A DNA stretch of 64,000 nucleotides from Denitromonas iodatirespirans (GCF_018524365.1 NZ_JAEKFT010000024.1:1-64000); one strand, 5' to 3'; numbered from the stretch's first letter, positions 45,221 to 54,870 are shown. Notes: generated by a model not told the origin, from the letters alone. A program made the numbers and translations.

Positions 45221-45847
45221 ATGCTGGAAGTGACCGAACTCGCCTGCCTGCGCGGCGATCGCATGTTGTTTGCCGATGTGGCGCTGACCGTCCAGGCCGG
45301 TGAGCTGGTTCGTATTGCGGGCCCCAACGGGGTCGGCAAGACCAGTCTGCTGCGTCTGCTGTGTGGCCTGGCGCAGCCCGAGCATGGGCAGGTGAGCTGG
45401 AAGGGCCAGCGGCTCGAGCGCACCCGCGAACGCTTTCACCGCGAAGCGCTGTACCTGGGCCATGCCGCGGCGCTCAACGATTTGCTGACACCCCTCGAAA
45501 ACCTGCGCTTCGCCGCGGCCTGTCACGGCCTGGGTGTGGATGCCGGCCGCTGCGAGTTGGCGCTCGAGCGCATCGGTCTCGGTCCGCAGCGCGACCTGCC
45601 GGCCAAGGTCCTGTCGCAGGGGCAGCGCCGCCGGGTCGGCCTGGCGCGGCTGTATTTGTCCGAGAACGTGCCCCTGTGGGTGCTCGACGAACCCTTCACC
45701 GCTCTGGACGTGGCCGCCGTGCGCGATCTGGCCGACTGGCTCGATGCCCATTGCGCCCATGGCGGCATGGTGGTGATGACCACCCACCAGGACGTGCCTT
45801 TCGCCACCCCGATGCGCACCTTCGATCTGGCGGAGTCGGCATGCTGA
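45221..45847 (+). CDS. ccmA: Heme exporter ATP-binding protein CcmA
   Basis: 208 residues. Walker A is GPNGVGKTSL (about 34-43), the signature LSQGQRRRVGLARL, and Walker B LWVLDEPFTALD. CcmA with CcmB and CcmC forms the complex that releases heme-CcmE. The stop overlaps the ccmB start by seven bases. Confidence 0.92.
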   Translation: MLEVTELACLRGDRMLFADVALTVQAGELVRIAGPNGVGKTSLLRLLCGLAQPEHGQVSWKGQRLERTRERFHREALYLGHAAALNDLLTPLENLRFAAACHGLGVDAGRCELALERIGLGPQRDLPAKVLSQGQRRRVGLARLYLSENVPLWVLDEPFTALDVAAVRDLADWLDAHCAHGGMVVMTTHQDVPFATPMRTFDLAESAC

Positions 45848-46509
45848 GTGTCTTCCTGGAGGTGCTGCGCCGCGACCTGCTGCTGGCCTGGCGCAACCGC
45901 GCCGACGTGCTGGTGACGCTGGCCTTCTTCACCATCGTCGCCTGTCTGTTCCCCTTCGGCGTCGGCGCCGAGCCCAATTTGCTGCGCACCATCGCCCCCG
46001 GCGTGCTGTGGGTGGCGGCGCTGCTGGCGACCCTGTTGTCGCTGCACCGCCTGTTCGCGCAGGACCACACCGACGGCGTGCTCGAGCAACTGCTGCTGTC
46101 GCCGGAGCCGCCGGTGCTGTGGGTGCTGGCCAAGGTGCTGGCGCACTGGCTGACCACCGCCGTGCCCCTGATCGTCGCGGCACCGGCGCTCGCGTTGCTG
46201 TTTGACATGACGCAAAGCGCCACCATGGTGCTGGTCCTATCCTTGCTGCTCGGTACGCCGATCCTGTCCTTGCTTGGCGGGGTCGGGGCGGCGCTGACCC
46301 TGGGCTTGCGCGGCGGTGGCATGTTGCTGGCGCTGCTGGTGTTGCCGCTGTTCGTGCCGATCCTGATTTTCGGGGCGGGCGCGGTCGATGCCGACCTCGC
46401 CGGCACCGGGGCTGCGGCGCACCTGATGCTGCTCGGCGGCGGTTCGTTGGCGGCGCTGGCACTGGCGCCGTGGGCGAGTGCGGCGGCGCTGAGAATTGCG
46501 GTAGAGTAG
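45841..46509 (+). CDS. ccmB: Heme exporter membrane protein CcmB
   Basis: 222 residues with six hydrophobic segments. The N-terminal FLEVLRRDLLLAWRNRADVL and FFTIVACLFPFGVG stretches are typical of CcmB. It is the membrane partner of CcmA in cytochrome c maturation. The start lies inside the ccmA end. Confidence 0.9.
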   Translation: MLSVFLEVLRRDLLLAWRNRADVLVTLAFFTIVACLFPFGVGAEPNLLRTIAPGVLWVAALLATLLSLHRLFAQDHTDGVLEQLLLSPEPPVLWVLAKVLAHWLTTAVPLIVAAPALALLFDMTQSATMVLVLSLLLGTPILSLLGGVGAALTLGLRGGGMLLALLVLPLFVPILIFGAGAVDADLAGTGAAAHLMLLGGGSLAALALAPWASAAALRIAVE

Positions 46510-46567
46510 GGCCCCGAAAAAACAAGCGGTTACATTTGGTGGCCGCTGCTATCGACCTTGCAAGGCC

Positions 46568-47329
46568 ATGGAAACCGGACAACGCTTCAGTCTCTTTCGC
46601 TATGCCGCACCGCAGCAGTTCTATCCGCTGGCGGGGCGCCTGGCGCCCTGGTTCGCGGCGGCCGCAGTGGTGTTCACGCTGATCGGCCTGTATCTGGGCT
46701 TTTTCGTCGCGCCGACCGATGCGGTGCAGGGCGAGGTCTATCGGGTCATCTTCATCCATGTGCCGGCGGCCTGGATGTCGATGTTCGTCTATTTGATCAT
46801 GGCCTTCTGGTCGGCGGTCGGCATCGTCTTCAACACCCGCCTGTCGGCGATGATGGCGCAGGCGCTGGCGCCCACCGGGGCGATGTTCTGTTTCGTGGCG
46901 CTCTGGACCGGCGCCCTGTGGGGGCGGCCGACCTGGGGCGCCTACTGGGTGTGGGACGCGCGGCTGACCTCGCAGCTGCTGCTGCTGTTCCTGTATTTCG
47001 GCTTCATGGCCCTGACCCGCGCCATCGAAGACCCGCGTCGTGCCGACAAGGCCGGCGCGATCCTGGCGCTGGTCGGCGCGATCAATGTGCCGATCATCTA
47101 TTTCTCGGTCAAATGGTGGAACACCCTGCACCAGGGCGCCTCGGTCAGCCTGACCAAGGCGCCGAGCATGGCCACCACCATGTTGATGGCCATGCTGGTG
47201 ATGGCGCTGGCCGCGTGGGCCTACACCATCGCCGTGGTGTTGTGGCGTGTCCGGCCGCTGATCCTGGAGCGCGAGCGCCATACCGAATGGGTCGGCGACG
47301 TGCTCGAAACGTCGGAGGCACGGGCATGA
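46568..47329 (+). CDS. ccmC: Heme exporter protein CcmC
   Basis: 253 residues, six membrane helices and the tryptophan-rich periplasmic motif WGAYWVWDARLTSQLLLLF, which binds heme for transfer to CcmE. A HVPAAWMSM segment provides one conserved histidine. It overlaps ccmD by four bases. Confidence 0.93.
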   Translation: METGQRFSLFRYAAPQQFYPLAGRLAPWFAAAAVVFTLIGLYLGFFVAPTDAVQGEVYRVIFIHVPAAWMSMFVYLIMAFWSAVGIVFNTRLSAMMAQALAPTGAMFCFVALWTGALWGRPTWGAYWVWDARLTSQLLLLFLYFGFMALTRAIEDPRRADKAGAILALVGAINVPIIYFSVKWWNTLHQGASVSLTKAPSMATTMLMAMLVMALAAWAYTIAVVLWRVRPLILERERHTEWVGDVLETSEARA

Positions 47330-47526
47330 TCTGGCAATCCTGGTCGGACTTCTGGTCCATGGGCGGCGCGGCCTTCTTCGTGTGGGGCTCGTATGGCGTC
47401 ACCTTTGCGCTGATCGCGCTGGAACTTGTACTGGTATTGCGCCGTCGGAAGCAGGTGGTTCATCGGTTGCAGCGTCTGCGTCAGGCCATGAAGGCCAGCG
47501 CCAGGCGCAAGGAGATTCATCAATGA
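47326..47526 (+). CDS. ccmD: Small membrane protein CcmD
   Basis: 66 residues with one transmembrane helix (about 17-40) and a basic cytoplasmic tail, the typical CcmD layout. It helps CcmE leave the CcmABC complex. Position between ccmC and ccmE and overlaps with both support the call. Confidence 0.88.
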   Translation: MIWQSWSDFWSMGGAAFFVWGSYGVTFALIALELVLVLRRRKQVVHRLQRLRQAMKASARRKEIHQ

Positions 47527-47969
47527 AAGCCAGACAGAAACGTCTGATCCTGATCCTCGCCGGCGTGGCGCTGCTGGGCGGTGCCGTAGCCCTGGTGCTG
47601 TCTGCCTTCCAGCAGAACCTGGTGTTCTTCCACACGCCCACCGAAGTGGCCGACGGCAAGGCGCCCTCCGGGCGCACCTTCCGCATCGGCGGCATGGTCG
47701 AGGACGGTTCGATCAAGCGCGACGCCGACGGCATCACCGTGCGCTTCTCCATCACCGATACCGCCAAATCGATCCCGGTCTCCTACAAAGGGCCGCTGCC
47801 CGACCTGTTCAAGGAAGGCAAGGGCGCCGTGGTGCAGGGCGCGCTGGGCCCCGACGGCCAGTTCGCCGCCACCGAAGTGCTCGCCAAGCACGACGAAAAC
47901 TACATGCCGCCCGAAGCCCAGGACGCCATCGACCAAGCCCACAAGACGGCAGCGACGGTGGCCCAATGA
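47523..47969 (+). CDS. ccmE: Heme chaperone CcmE
   Basis: 148 residues with an N-terminal anchor (about 8-28) and a beta-barrel domain. The heme-binding histidine is His123 in LAKHDENYMPP with Tyr127 nearby. It carries heme covalently from CcmC to CcmF/CcmH. It overlaps ccmD and ccmF by four bases each. Confidence 0.94.
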   Translation: MKARQKRLILILAGVALLGGAVALVLSAFQQNLVFFHTPTEVADGKAPSGRTFRIGGMVEDGSIKRDADGITVRFSITDTAKSIPVSYKGPLPDLFKEGKGAVVQGALGPDGQFAATEVLAKHDENYMPPEAQDAIDQAHKTAATVAQ

Positions 47970-49939
47970 TTCCCGAGCTCGGCCATTTCGCCCTCATTCT
48001 CGCCTTCCTCGTCGCGCTGCTGCAGGGCGTCGTGCCGCTGATCGGTGCGCACCAGTACCGCACCCCCTTGATCGCCGTGGCCCGGCCGGCCGCGCTGGCC
48101 CAATTCGCCTTCATGGCACTGGCCTTCGCCTGTTTGACCTGGGCCTTCGTGGCCAACGACTTTTCGGTCGAGTATGTCGCCCAGCATTCCAACACCAAGC
48201 TGCCGGTCTACTACCGGATCACCGGGGTGTGGGGCAGCCACGAAGGCTCGCTCTTGCTGTGGGGGCTGATCCTCTCCGGTTGGACGCTGGCCGTGGCGGT
48301 GTTCTCGCGCACGCTGCCCGACATCTTCGTCGCCCGCGTGCTCGGCGTGCTCGGTCTGGTCAGCGGCGGCTTCACCTCCTTCATCCTGTTCACCTCCAAC
48401 CCCTTCACCCGGCTGCTGCCGGCGGTGGCCGAAGGGCAGGATCTGAACCCGCTGCTGCAAGACCCGGGCATGATCATTCACCCGCCGCTCTTGTACATGG
48501 GCTACGTGGGCTTCTCGGTGGCCTTCGCCTTCGCCATCGCAGCGCTGATTTCCGGCCGGCTCGACGCCGCCTGGGCGCGCTGGTCGCGCCCCTGGACCAG
48601 CGTGGCCTGGGTGTTCCTGACGCTCGGCATTGCGGTCGGCTCGGGCTGGGCCTATTACGAGCTGGGCTGGGGCGGCTGGTGGTTCTGGGATCCGGTCGAA
48701 AACGCCTCCTTCATGCCCTGGCTGGTCGGCACCGCGCTGATCCACTCGCTGGCGGTGACCGAAAAGCGCGGCGCCTTCCGCAGCTGGACGGTGTTGCTGG
48801 CGATTGCCGCCTTCTCGCTGTCGCTGCTCGGTACCTTCCTGGTGCGCTCCGGCGTGCTCACCTCGGTGCACGCCTTCGCCACCGATCCGCGTCGCGGCCT
48901 CTACATTCTCGGTCTGCTGGTGCTGGTGATCGGCGTGTCGCTGATGCTCTTCGCCTGGCGCGCGCCCAAGCTCGCCGGCGGCGGCAAGTTCTCGCTGGTG
49001 TCGCGCGAGTCGGTGCTGCTGGCCAACAACCTGCTGCTCTCGGTGGTGGCCACCTCGGTGCTGCTCGGCACGCTCTATCCGCTGTTCCTCGATGCGCTGG
49101 GCCTGGGCAAGATCTCGGTCGGCCCGCCCTACTTCGAATCGGTGTTCCTGCCCCTGATGGTGCCGGTCGTGCTGTTGATGGCGCTCGGCCCGCTGCTGCG
49201 CTGGAAGGGGCACGACCTCGGCGCCATCGCCGTCAAGCTCGCGCCGTGGCTGGCCGGCAGCATCGCGCTCGGCGTGGCCGGCGCCTGGCTGGCCGGTACG
49301 ATGAGCTGGCGCATGATCGTCGGCATGACGCTGGCCGCCTGGGTGCTGATCGTCAATGCCGTGTTGCTGGTCGAGCGCCTGCGCGAGCGGCCGGGTGCGG
49401 CCACCGGTGCCCGGCTGCGCGGCATCACCCGCGCCTGGTGGGGCATGTGGCTGGCCCATGTGGGGATCGGCATCTTCATCATCGGGGTGGCCATGGTCAA
49501 TGGCACGCAGACCAACCTCGACGTGAAAATGCGGGTCGGCGATACCGCCACCCTGGGCGGCTACGACTTCGAACTGACCGCCATCAACGACGCGCCCGGC
49601 CCGAACTACGCGGCTGCCGAGGGGGTATTGAGCGTGACGCGTGCGGGCAAGCCGGTGGCCGAGCTGACGCCCGAGAAACGCATCTACCTCGCCCGCCAGA
49701 TGCCGATGACCGAGGCCTCGCTGGACATCGGCCTGTTCGGCGACATCTACGCCTCGATGGGTGAGCAGATCGACGACACGACCTGGATCGTGCGGCTCTA
49801 TCTCAAGCCCTTCATCAGCTGGATCTGGTTCGGCTGTCTGTTGATGGCCTTTGGTGGCGGTCTGGCCGCGGCCGACCGGCGCTATCGCCGGCTGGCGGCT
49901 CGTACTGCGCCGGATGCCGGCGCGCATCAAACTGCCTGA
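47966..49939 (+). CDS. ccmF: Cytochrome c heme lyase subunit CcmF
   Basis: 657 residues with about 15 membrane segments. The WWD domain is seen as GWGGWWFWDPVENASFMPWL, and WGSHEGSLLLW lies nearer the N-terminus. The periplasmic C-terminal region (about 535-625) precedes the last helix. It ligates heme to apocytochromes with CcmH and CcmI. NapB, NapC and the nos cytochromes in this window are expected clients. Confidence 0.94.
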   Translation: MIPELGHFALILAFLVALLQGVVPLIGAHQYRTPLIAVARPAALAQFAFMALAFACLTWAFVANDFSVEYVAQHSNTKLPVYYRITGVWGSHEGSLLLWGLILSGWTLAVAVFSRTLPDIFVARVLGVLGLVSGGFTSFILFTSNPFTRLLPAVAEGQDLNPLLQDPGMIIHPPLLYMGYVGFSVAFAFAIAALISGRLDAAWARWSRPWTSVAWVFLTLGIAVGSGWAYYELGWGGWWFWDPVENASFMPWLVGTALIHSLAVTEKRGAFRSWTVLLAIAAFSLSLLGTFLVRSGVLTSVHAFATDPRRGLYILGLLVLVIGVSLMLFAWRAPKLAGGGKFSLVSRESVLLANNLLLSVVATSVLLGTLYPLFLDALGLGKISVGPPYFESVFLPLMVPVVLLMALGPLLRWKGHDLGAIAVKLAPWLAGSIALGVAGAWLAGTMSWRMIVGMTLAAWVLIVNAVLLVERLRERPGAATGARLRGITRAWWGMWLAHVGIGIFIIGVAMVNGTQTNLDVKMRVGDTATLGGYDFELTAINDAPGPNYAAAEGVLSVTRAGKPVAELTPEKRIYLARQMPMTEASLDIGLFGDIYASMGEQIDDTTWIVRLYLKPFISWIWFGCLLMAFGGGLAAADRRYRRLAARTAPDAGAHQTA

Positions 49940-49947
49940 AGAGTCCC

Positions 49948-50541
49948 ATGAAAGCCAAGTTTCTCGTTCCCCTGTTCCTGTTCCTGCTGCTGGTCGGCTT
50001 CCTCGGATTCGGCTTGAGCCTCAATCCGCGTGAGGTGCCCTCGCCGCTGATCGACAAGCCCGCGCCGGACTTCACCCTGGCGCGGCTCGACACGCCCGAA
50101 CAGACCCTCGGCCTGAGCGACATGAAGGGCCAGGTGTGGCTGCTCAACGTGTGGGCCTCGTGGTGCGTGGCCTGCCGGCAGGAGCATCCGGTGCTGGTGG
50201 CGCTTTCCAAGCGCAAGGAAGTGCCGATCGTAGGTCTCAACTACAAGGAAGTGCGCGGCGACGGCACGATCGACATGCGCAAGGTGCCCGAGCAGAACGA
50301 GCTGCCGATGGCCATCGAGCGTGCGCGCGGCTGGTTGCAGAGCCATGGCGACCCCTACGATGTGAGCATCCTCGACATCAACGGCCGTGTCGGCATCGAC
50401 TTCGGCGTCTATGGCGTGCCGGAGACCTTCCTCATCGACAAGCAGGGCGTGATCCGCTACAAGCACATCGGCCCGATCACCCCCGACGCCCTGCGCGACA
50501 CCATCCTGCCCAAAGTGGCCGCCCTCAAGGCGGAATCCTGA
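49948..50541 (+). CDS. ccmG: Thiol:disulfide oxidoreductase CcmG/DsbE
   Basis: 197 residues. A membrane anchor (about 5-24) precedes a thioredoxin fold with the redox motif WCVAC (Cys73, Cys76), followed by GVPETFLID, the cis-proline segment. It keeps apocytochrome heme-motif cysteines reduced in the periplasm. It lies eight bases after ccmF. Confidence 0.93.
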   Translation: MKAKFLVPLFLFLLLVGFLGFGLSLNPREVPSPLIDKPAPDFTLARLDTPEQTLGLSDMKGQVWLLNVWASWCVACRQEHPVLVALSKRKEVPIVGLNYKEVRGDGTIDMRKVPEQNELPMAIERARGWLQSHGDPYDVSILDINGRVGIDFGVYGVPETFLIDKQGVIRYKHIGPITPDALRDTILPKVAALKAES

Positions 50542-50543
50542 TC

Positions 50544-51017
50544 ATGCGACGTTTTCTATTGGCCTGCGGGCTGACGCTGTTCGCCCTCGCCGGCCATGCC
50601 GACACGGCGGCGCCGGTGGCGGCCGATCCGGTGCTCGAAGAGCGTGTCATGGCGCTGTCCCACAAGCTGCGCTGCCTGGTGTGCCAGAACCAGTCGATCG
50701 CCGAATCCGACGCCGACCTGGCGGTGGACCTGCGCGGCCAGGTGCGCGAGCAACTGAGCGCGGGGCGGAGCGAAGACGAGATCGCCGACTACATGGTGGC
50801 GCGCTACGGCGATTTCGTGCTCTACGAGCCGCCCATGCGCGCCAGCACCCTGCTGCTGTGGCTCGGCCCCATCGTGCTGGCGGTGGTCGGCATCGGCGTG
50901 CTGATGATTCGCCTGGCGCGGCGCAACAAGGAAAGCGCGCCCGCACTGGATGAGGCGCAGCGCGCACGGGCGCGCGCCTTGCTCGAAGAAAACGACAACG
51001 ACGGAACACAGGCATGA
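50544..51017 (+). CDS. ccmH: Cytochrome c maturation protein CcmH
   Basis: 157 residues. A signal peptide (about 1-19) precedes a three-helix domain with the LRCLVCQNQSIAESDA motif (Cys44 and Cys47), and a C-terminal membrane helix (about 107-126) follows. It corresponds to the N-terminal part of E. coli CcmH; the TPR part is the separate ccmI gene here. The ATG lies two bases after the ccmG stop. Confidence 0.92.
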   Translation: MRRFLLACGLTLFALAGHADTAAPVAADPVLEERVMALSHKLRCLVCQNQSIAESDADLAVDLRGQVREQLSAGRSEDEIADYMVARYGDFVLYEPPMRASTLLLWLGPIVLAVVGIGVLMIRLARRNKESAPALDEAQRARARALLEENDNDGTQA

Positions 51018-52243
51018 GTAGCTTCATCGTATTTGCCGCGCTGCTCGTGGTGGGCGCCCTGTTGATGGTCGCGGTGCCGCTGTTCCGCAGTGCGTCGAAC
51101 GCGCCGTCGAACGACGACGCCAACACACTGCAGGCCAAAACCGCCTTGTCGGTGCTGCGCGAGCAGCTGGCCGAGCTCGATGCCGATGTCGCCGCCGGCG
51201 ACATGTCCCAGGCCGACTACCAGCGTACCCGCGAAGAGCTCGAGCGCCGCGCGCTGGAAGAGGGCGAAACCCGGTCGGGCACGCTCAGCGCAAAACCGGC
51301 GCGCGCCTGGGGGATCGCCACCTTGCTCCTGTTGCCGGTGCTGGCGGCTTACATCTACATCGAAATCGGCACGCCCGAAGGGCTGGACCCGACCCTGGCG
51401 GGCGGCCCCGACAGCCATCAGGTGACCCAGGCCCAGGTCGAGGAGATGGTGGCGACCCTGGCCCAGCGGCTCAAGGAGAACCCCGACAACCCCGAAGGCT
51501 GGTTCATGCTGGCGCGCTCCTACAACGCGATGGGGCGCTTCAACGAAGCGGCCGAGGCGTTTGCCGAGCTCGCCAAGCGCATGCCGGACGAGCCGCAGGT
51601 GTACGCCGACTGGGCCGATGCGCTGGCCGCGGCCAACAACCGCTCGCTGGCCGGCGAACCGGCGCGCTTGATCGACAAGGCGCTGGCCCTCGATCCGGAC
51701 AACATCAAGGCCCTCGCCCTGTCGGGCAGCGCGGCCTTCCAGGCCGAGGACTATGCCCGGGCGGCCGCCCAGTGGGAGCGCATCTTGCCGCAGCTGCCGG
51801 CCGACAACGAACTGGCCGTGTCGATCCGCCAGGGCATCGCCGAGGCGCGCCAGCGTGCCGGCATGGCGCCGATGGCCGACGCGCCGGCGGCGCCCGCGGG
51901 CGCCGGCATTGGGCTGACCGGGACGGTGGCATTGGCGCCGGCGATGGCCGACAAGGCGGCGCCGGAGGATGTGGTCTTCATCTATGTGCGGCCGGAAGGC
52001 GGCGGCATGCCCTTCGCCATCCTGCGCAAGACGGTGGCCGAGCTGCCGCTGCAGTTCGACTTCGCCGGCGTGCCGTCGATGGCCGGCGACCGGCCGATTC
52101 CGGCCAAGGTGGAAGTCGGCGTGCGCATTTCGAAGAGCGGCAATGCCGGCGCCCGGCCGGGCGATCTGGAGAGCGGCGTGCAGGCCGTGCCGCCCGACGC
52201 GGCCGGGCTCAAGCTCCTGGTCGACACCGAACGGCCGTCCTGA
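51014..52243 (+). CDS. ccmI: Cytochrome c maturation protein CcmI (TPR)
   Basis: 409 residues. Two membrane helices (about 3-22 and 96-114) are separated by a cytoplasmic leucine-rich loop, followed by TPR repeats (about 140-290: WFMLARSYNAMGRFNEAAEAF, ALDPDNIKALALSGSAAF) and a C-terminal beta domain. It binds apocytochrome C-termini for delivery to CcmF/CcmH. It is the last gene of the ccm operon and ends before a terminator. Confidence 0.88.
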   Translation: MSSFIVFAALLVVGALLMVAVPLFRSASNAPSNDDANTLQAKTALSVLREQLAELDADVAAGDMSQADYQRTREELERRALEEGETRSGTLSAKPARAWGIATLLLLPVLAAYIYIEIGTPEGLDPTLAGGPDSHQVTQAQVEEMVATLAQRLKENPDNPEGWFMLARSYNAMGRFNEAAEAFAELAKRMPDEPQVYADWADALAAANNRSLAGEPARLIDKALALDPDNIKALALSGSAAFQAEDYARAAAQWERILPQLPADNELAVSIRQGIAEARQRAGMAPMADAPAAPAGAGIGLTGTVALAPAMADKAAPEDVVFIYVRPEGGGMPFAILRKTVAELPLQFDFAGVPSMAGDRPIPAKVEVGVRISKSGNAGARPGDLESGVQAVPPDAAGLKLLVDTERPS

Positions 52244-52259
52244 GCCGCGGCACGACACG

Positions 52260-52288
52260 AAAAACCCCGGGGGCCTCCCGGGGTTTTT
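52260..52288. terminator. Bidirectional terminator between ccmI and the alpha-E gene
   Basis: CCCCGGG (52265-52271) pairs with CCCGGGG (52277-52283), flanked by A5 on one side and T5 on the other, so it can stop transcription from both convergent operons. Confidence 0.85.
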
Positions 52289-52291
52289 CGT

Positions 52292-53254
52292 TCAGTTGGC
52301 CAGTACCGGGGCCGGGCTGTCGACCCCGGCGAACCAGGTGCTCTGGATCGCTTCGTGCACCCGGATGAAGCCCAGCTGCAGCTCGTCCATGAAGGCATGC
52401 AAGCGGTCGGGGGACTCGGCCAGCAAGGCGGCATCCTCGGTCGCCAGCAAGCCTTTGAGCTCGGTGACGCGCTGGCAGGCGAGGGCGCTGCGCGGCAGGG
52501 TGTACAGCTTGCGGTGCAGGTTGCTCAGGCAGCGCTGCAGCGCACGCGGGAAGCGCGGATCGAGCAGGATGAAGCGCACCACGTCGGGCCCGCGCACCCG
52601 CAGGCGCACCTGCTGGCGATACATCTGGTAGGCCGACAGCGACTTGAGCACGCTCATCCACTGCAGGTTTTCGAAGGGCGTCAGGTCGCCCGGCGTGCGC
52701 GGCAGCAGGTTGGCCGAGCGCACGTCGAGAATGCGCGAAATCATGTCGGCGCGCTCGAGGTAGCCGCCGACGGCACAGAAGGTGCGCGCCGGGGTGTCGC
52801 TCAGGCTGCCGTCGAGCATGCCGGTGAGCGCCTGCGAGCCGCGGATCACCACGCGCAGGAAGTCGTCGAGCCGGCGCAGGTCTATGGTGCCGCTGAAGAT
52901 CTCGCTGCATTCGAGGAACAGCCGGTTCACTTCTTCCCACACCTCGCGCGGCATGACTTCGCGCGTGGTGCGCAGGTTTTCGCGGGCCGCGGCCAGGGCG
53001 CCGAGAATCGAGCCGGCATAGCGGCGGTCGGCGCACAGGAAGGTCAGCACGCTGGCCGCGTCGCGGTCGGTGTAGTAGCGATTGTAGATTTCGTCGGCGC
53101 CGCTGATCGAGATCAGCGAGGACCAGCCGAGCGTGGCGGTGCCCGGGAAGTCGAGCATCAGGTGGCGGCTGACCCGCACCAGGCGCGCGGTGTCTTCGGC
53201 GCGCTCCAGGTAGCGCGCCATCCAGTAGAGGTTTTCGGCAACGCGTGACAGCAT
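52292..53254 (-). CDS. Alpha-E domain protein
   Basis: 320 residues, all helical, starting MLSRVAENLYWMARYLERAEDTARL, the hallmark of the alpha-E superfamily. No catalytic motif is known. It is encoded two bases after a circularly permuted ATP-grasp gene and is probably co-transcribed with it; in many genomes such pairs occur with a transglutaminase-like protein and an Anbu proteasome-type peptidase and are thought to build or modify small peptides. No transglutaminase or Anbu gene lies nearby here. Confidence 0.88.
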   Translation of the reverse strand: MLSRVAENLYWMARYLERAEDTARLVRVSRHLMLDFPGTATLGWSSLISISGADEIYNRYYTDRDAASVLTFLCADRRYAGSILGALAAARENLRTTREVMPREVWEEVNRLFLECSEIFSGTIDLRRLDDFLRVVIRGSQALTGMLDGSLSDTPARTFCAVGGYLERADMISRILDVRSANLLPRTPGDLTPFENLQWMSVLKSLSAYQMYRQQVRLRVRGPDVVRFILLDPRFPRALQRCLSNLHRKLYTLPRSALACQRVTELKGLLATEDAALLAESPDRLHAFMDELQLGFIRVHEAIQSTWFAGVDSPAPVLAN

Positions 53255-53256
53255 GA

Positions 53257-54720
53257 TCAGCTCCCTTGTCCGGTGGTGTCGACGATCCAGGTGTCCTTGC
53301 TGCCGCCGCCTTGCGAGGAGTTGACCACCAGCGAGCCCTTGACCAGGGCAACCCGGGTCAGGCCGCCGGTGGTGACATAGGTGTCGGCGCCGGAGGACAG
53401 GATAAAGGGGCGCAGATCCACATGGCGCGGCTCGACGGCCTCGTCGGTCAGGGTGGGGGTGACGGACAGGCTCAGCGTCGGCTGGGCCATGTAGTTGCGC
53501 GGATTGGCCTCGATCAGTTCGGCGAACTTGGCGCGCTCCTCGGGCGTGGCATGCGGGCCGACCAGCATGCCGTAGCCGCCGGACTCGTTGGCCGGCTTGA
53601 CCACCAGCTTGTCGAGGTTGGCCAGCACGTACTTGCGATCGTCGTCGCGCATGCACAGGTAGCTGGGCACGTTGGGCAGGATCGGCTCGGCGTCGAGGTA
53701 GTAGCGGATGATCTCCGGCACGTAGGCATACACCACCTTGTCGTCGGCCACACCGGCGCCGGGGGCGTTGCACAGCGCCACATTGCCCTGGCGCCAGGCA
53801 CGCATGACGCCGGGGATGCCGAGCGCGGATTCCGGGTTGAAGACTTCGGGGTCGATGAACAGATCGTCCACCCGGCGGTAGATCACGTCCACATGCATCA
53901 GGCCATCGATGGTGCGCATGTAGACGCAATCATCGCTGCCGACGATGAGGTCGGAACCTTCGACCAGGTCGACGCCCATCTGCTGGGCCAGGAAGGCGTG
54001 CTCGTAGTAGGCCGAATTGTAGATGCCGGGGGTGAGCACGACGATGTTGGGCTCGGCGATCTGGCGCGGCGACATGGCGGCGAGCATGTCGTAGAGCTGG
54101 GCCGGGTAGTCGTCCACCGGCAGGATGCGCCCGGTCTGGAACAGCTCGGGCATGACGCGCTTGGTGACGTTGCGGTTCTCCAGCATGTAGGAGACGCCGG
54201 AGGGGATGCGCAGGTTGTCTTCGAGCACATAGATGGTGCCGTCCTTGTCGCGCACCAGGTCGGAGCCACAGATATGCGCCCAGATGCCGCCCGGCGGGTG
54301 GATGCCGACGCATTGCTGGCGGAAATTGACCGATTGCTCGAGCAGCTCGGCGGGGAACACGCCGTCCTTGATGATGCGCTGCTCGTTGTACAGATCGTCG
54401 ATGAACAGGTTGAGCGCCTTGACCCGCTGCTTGAGCCCGGCTTCGACCTGTGCCCACTCATGGCTGGGGATGATGCGCGGCACGATGTCGAAAGGCCAGG
54501 CGCGATCGATCATGTCGCCGTCGGAATAGACGGTAAAGGTGATGCCCATGATCTGGATGGCCACCTCGGCCGCCGCCTTCAGGTCGCGCACTTCCTTGGC
54601 GTCGAGCGAACTGAGGTACTGGCATAGGGCTTCGGCGGCGGGTCGCGGTCGCCCCGCACCGGACAGCAATTCGTCGTAGAGGCCTTCGCAGGCATAGTTG
54701 TTCCAGTCGATTTGCGGCAT
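53257..54720 (-). CDS. Circularly permuted ATP-grasp protein (type 2)
   Basis: 487 residues. It shows RIIPSHEWAQVEAGLKQR, VLEDNLRIPSGVSYML, NESGGYGMLVGP and SSQGGGSKDTW, conserved blocks of the circularly permuted ATP-grasp family. ATP-grasp proteins make amide or similar bonds via acyl phosphate. It is paired with the alpha-E gene downstream. The start was placed at MPQIDWNNYACEGLYDELL, just downstream of a GGGAGAAGCC site; the upstream extension shows no family similarity. Confidence 0.88.
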   Translation of the reverse strand: MPQIDWNNYACEGLYDELLSGAGRPRPAAEALCQYLSSLDAKEVRDLKAAAEVAIQIMGITFTVYSDGDMIDRAWPFDIVPRIIPSHEWAQVEAGLKQRVKALNLFIDDLYNEQRIIKDGVFPAELLEQSVNFRQQCVGIHPPGGIWAHICGSDLVRDKDGTIYVLEDNLRIPSGVSYMLENRNVTKRVMPELFQTGRILPVDDYPAQLYDMLAAMSPRQIAEPNIVVLTPGIYNSAYYEHAFLAQQMGVDLVEGSDLIVGSDDCVYMRTIDGLMHVDVIYRRVDDLFIDPEVFNPESALGIPGVMRAWRQGNVALCNAPGAGVADDKVVYAYVPEIIRYYLDAEPILPNVPSYLCMRDDDRKYVLANLDKLVVKPANESGGYGMLVGPHATPEERAKFAELIEANPRNYMAQPTLSLSVTPTLTDEAVEPRHVDLRPFILSSGADTYVTTGGLTRVALVKGSLVVNSSQGGGSKDTWIVDTTGQGS

Positions 54721-54815
54721 GGCTTCTCCCTCGGGCTGGGCATCCGGATGACTCCGGATGCACCTGTTTGGTGCGTTCGATCGAGCTATCGGTTCCCTTG
54801 CCGGCCTCGTCATCG

Positions 54816-54836
54816 GGCCGGGCGGGCCGCCCGGCC
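54816..54836. other. GC-rich inverted repeat between ATP-grasp and GGDEF-EAL genes
   Basis: A ten-base stem, GGCCGGGCGG paired with CCGCCCGGCC around a single base, lies in the 150-base gap. No T run is visible on either side, so it is a structure of unknown role; termination of the GGDEF-EAL transcript is possible. Confidence 0.35.
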
Positions 54837-54870
54837 GGTGATCGGGCCGGCGAGGTGCGTCGATGTGGCG

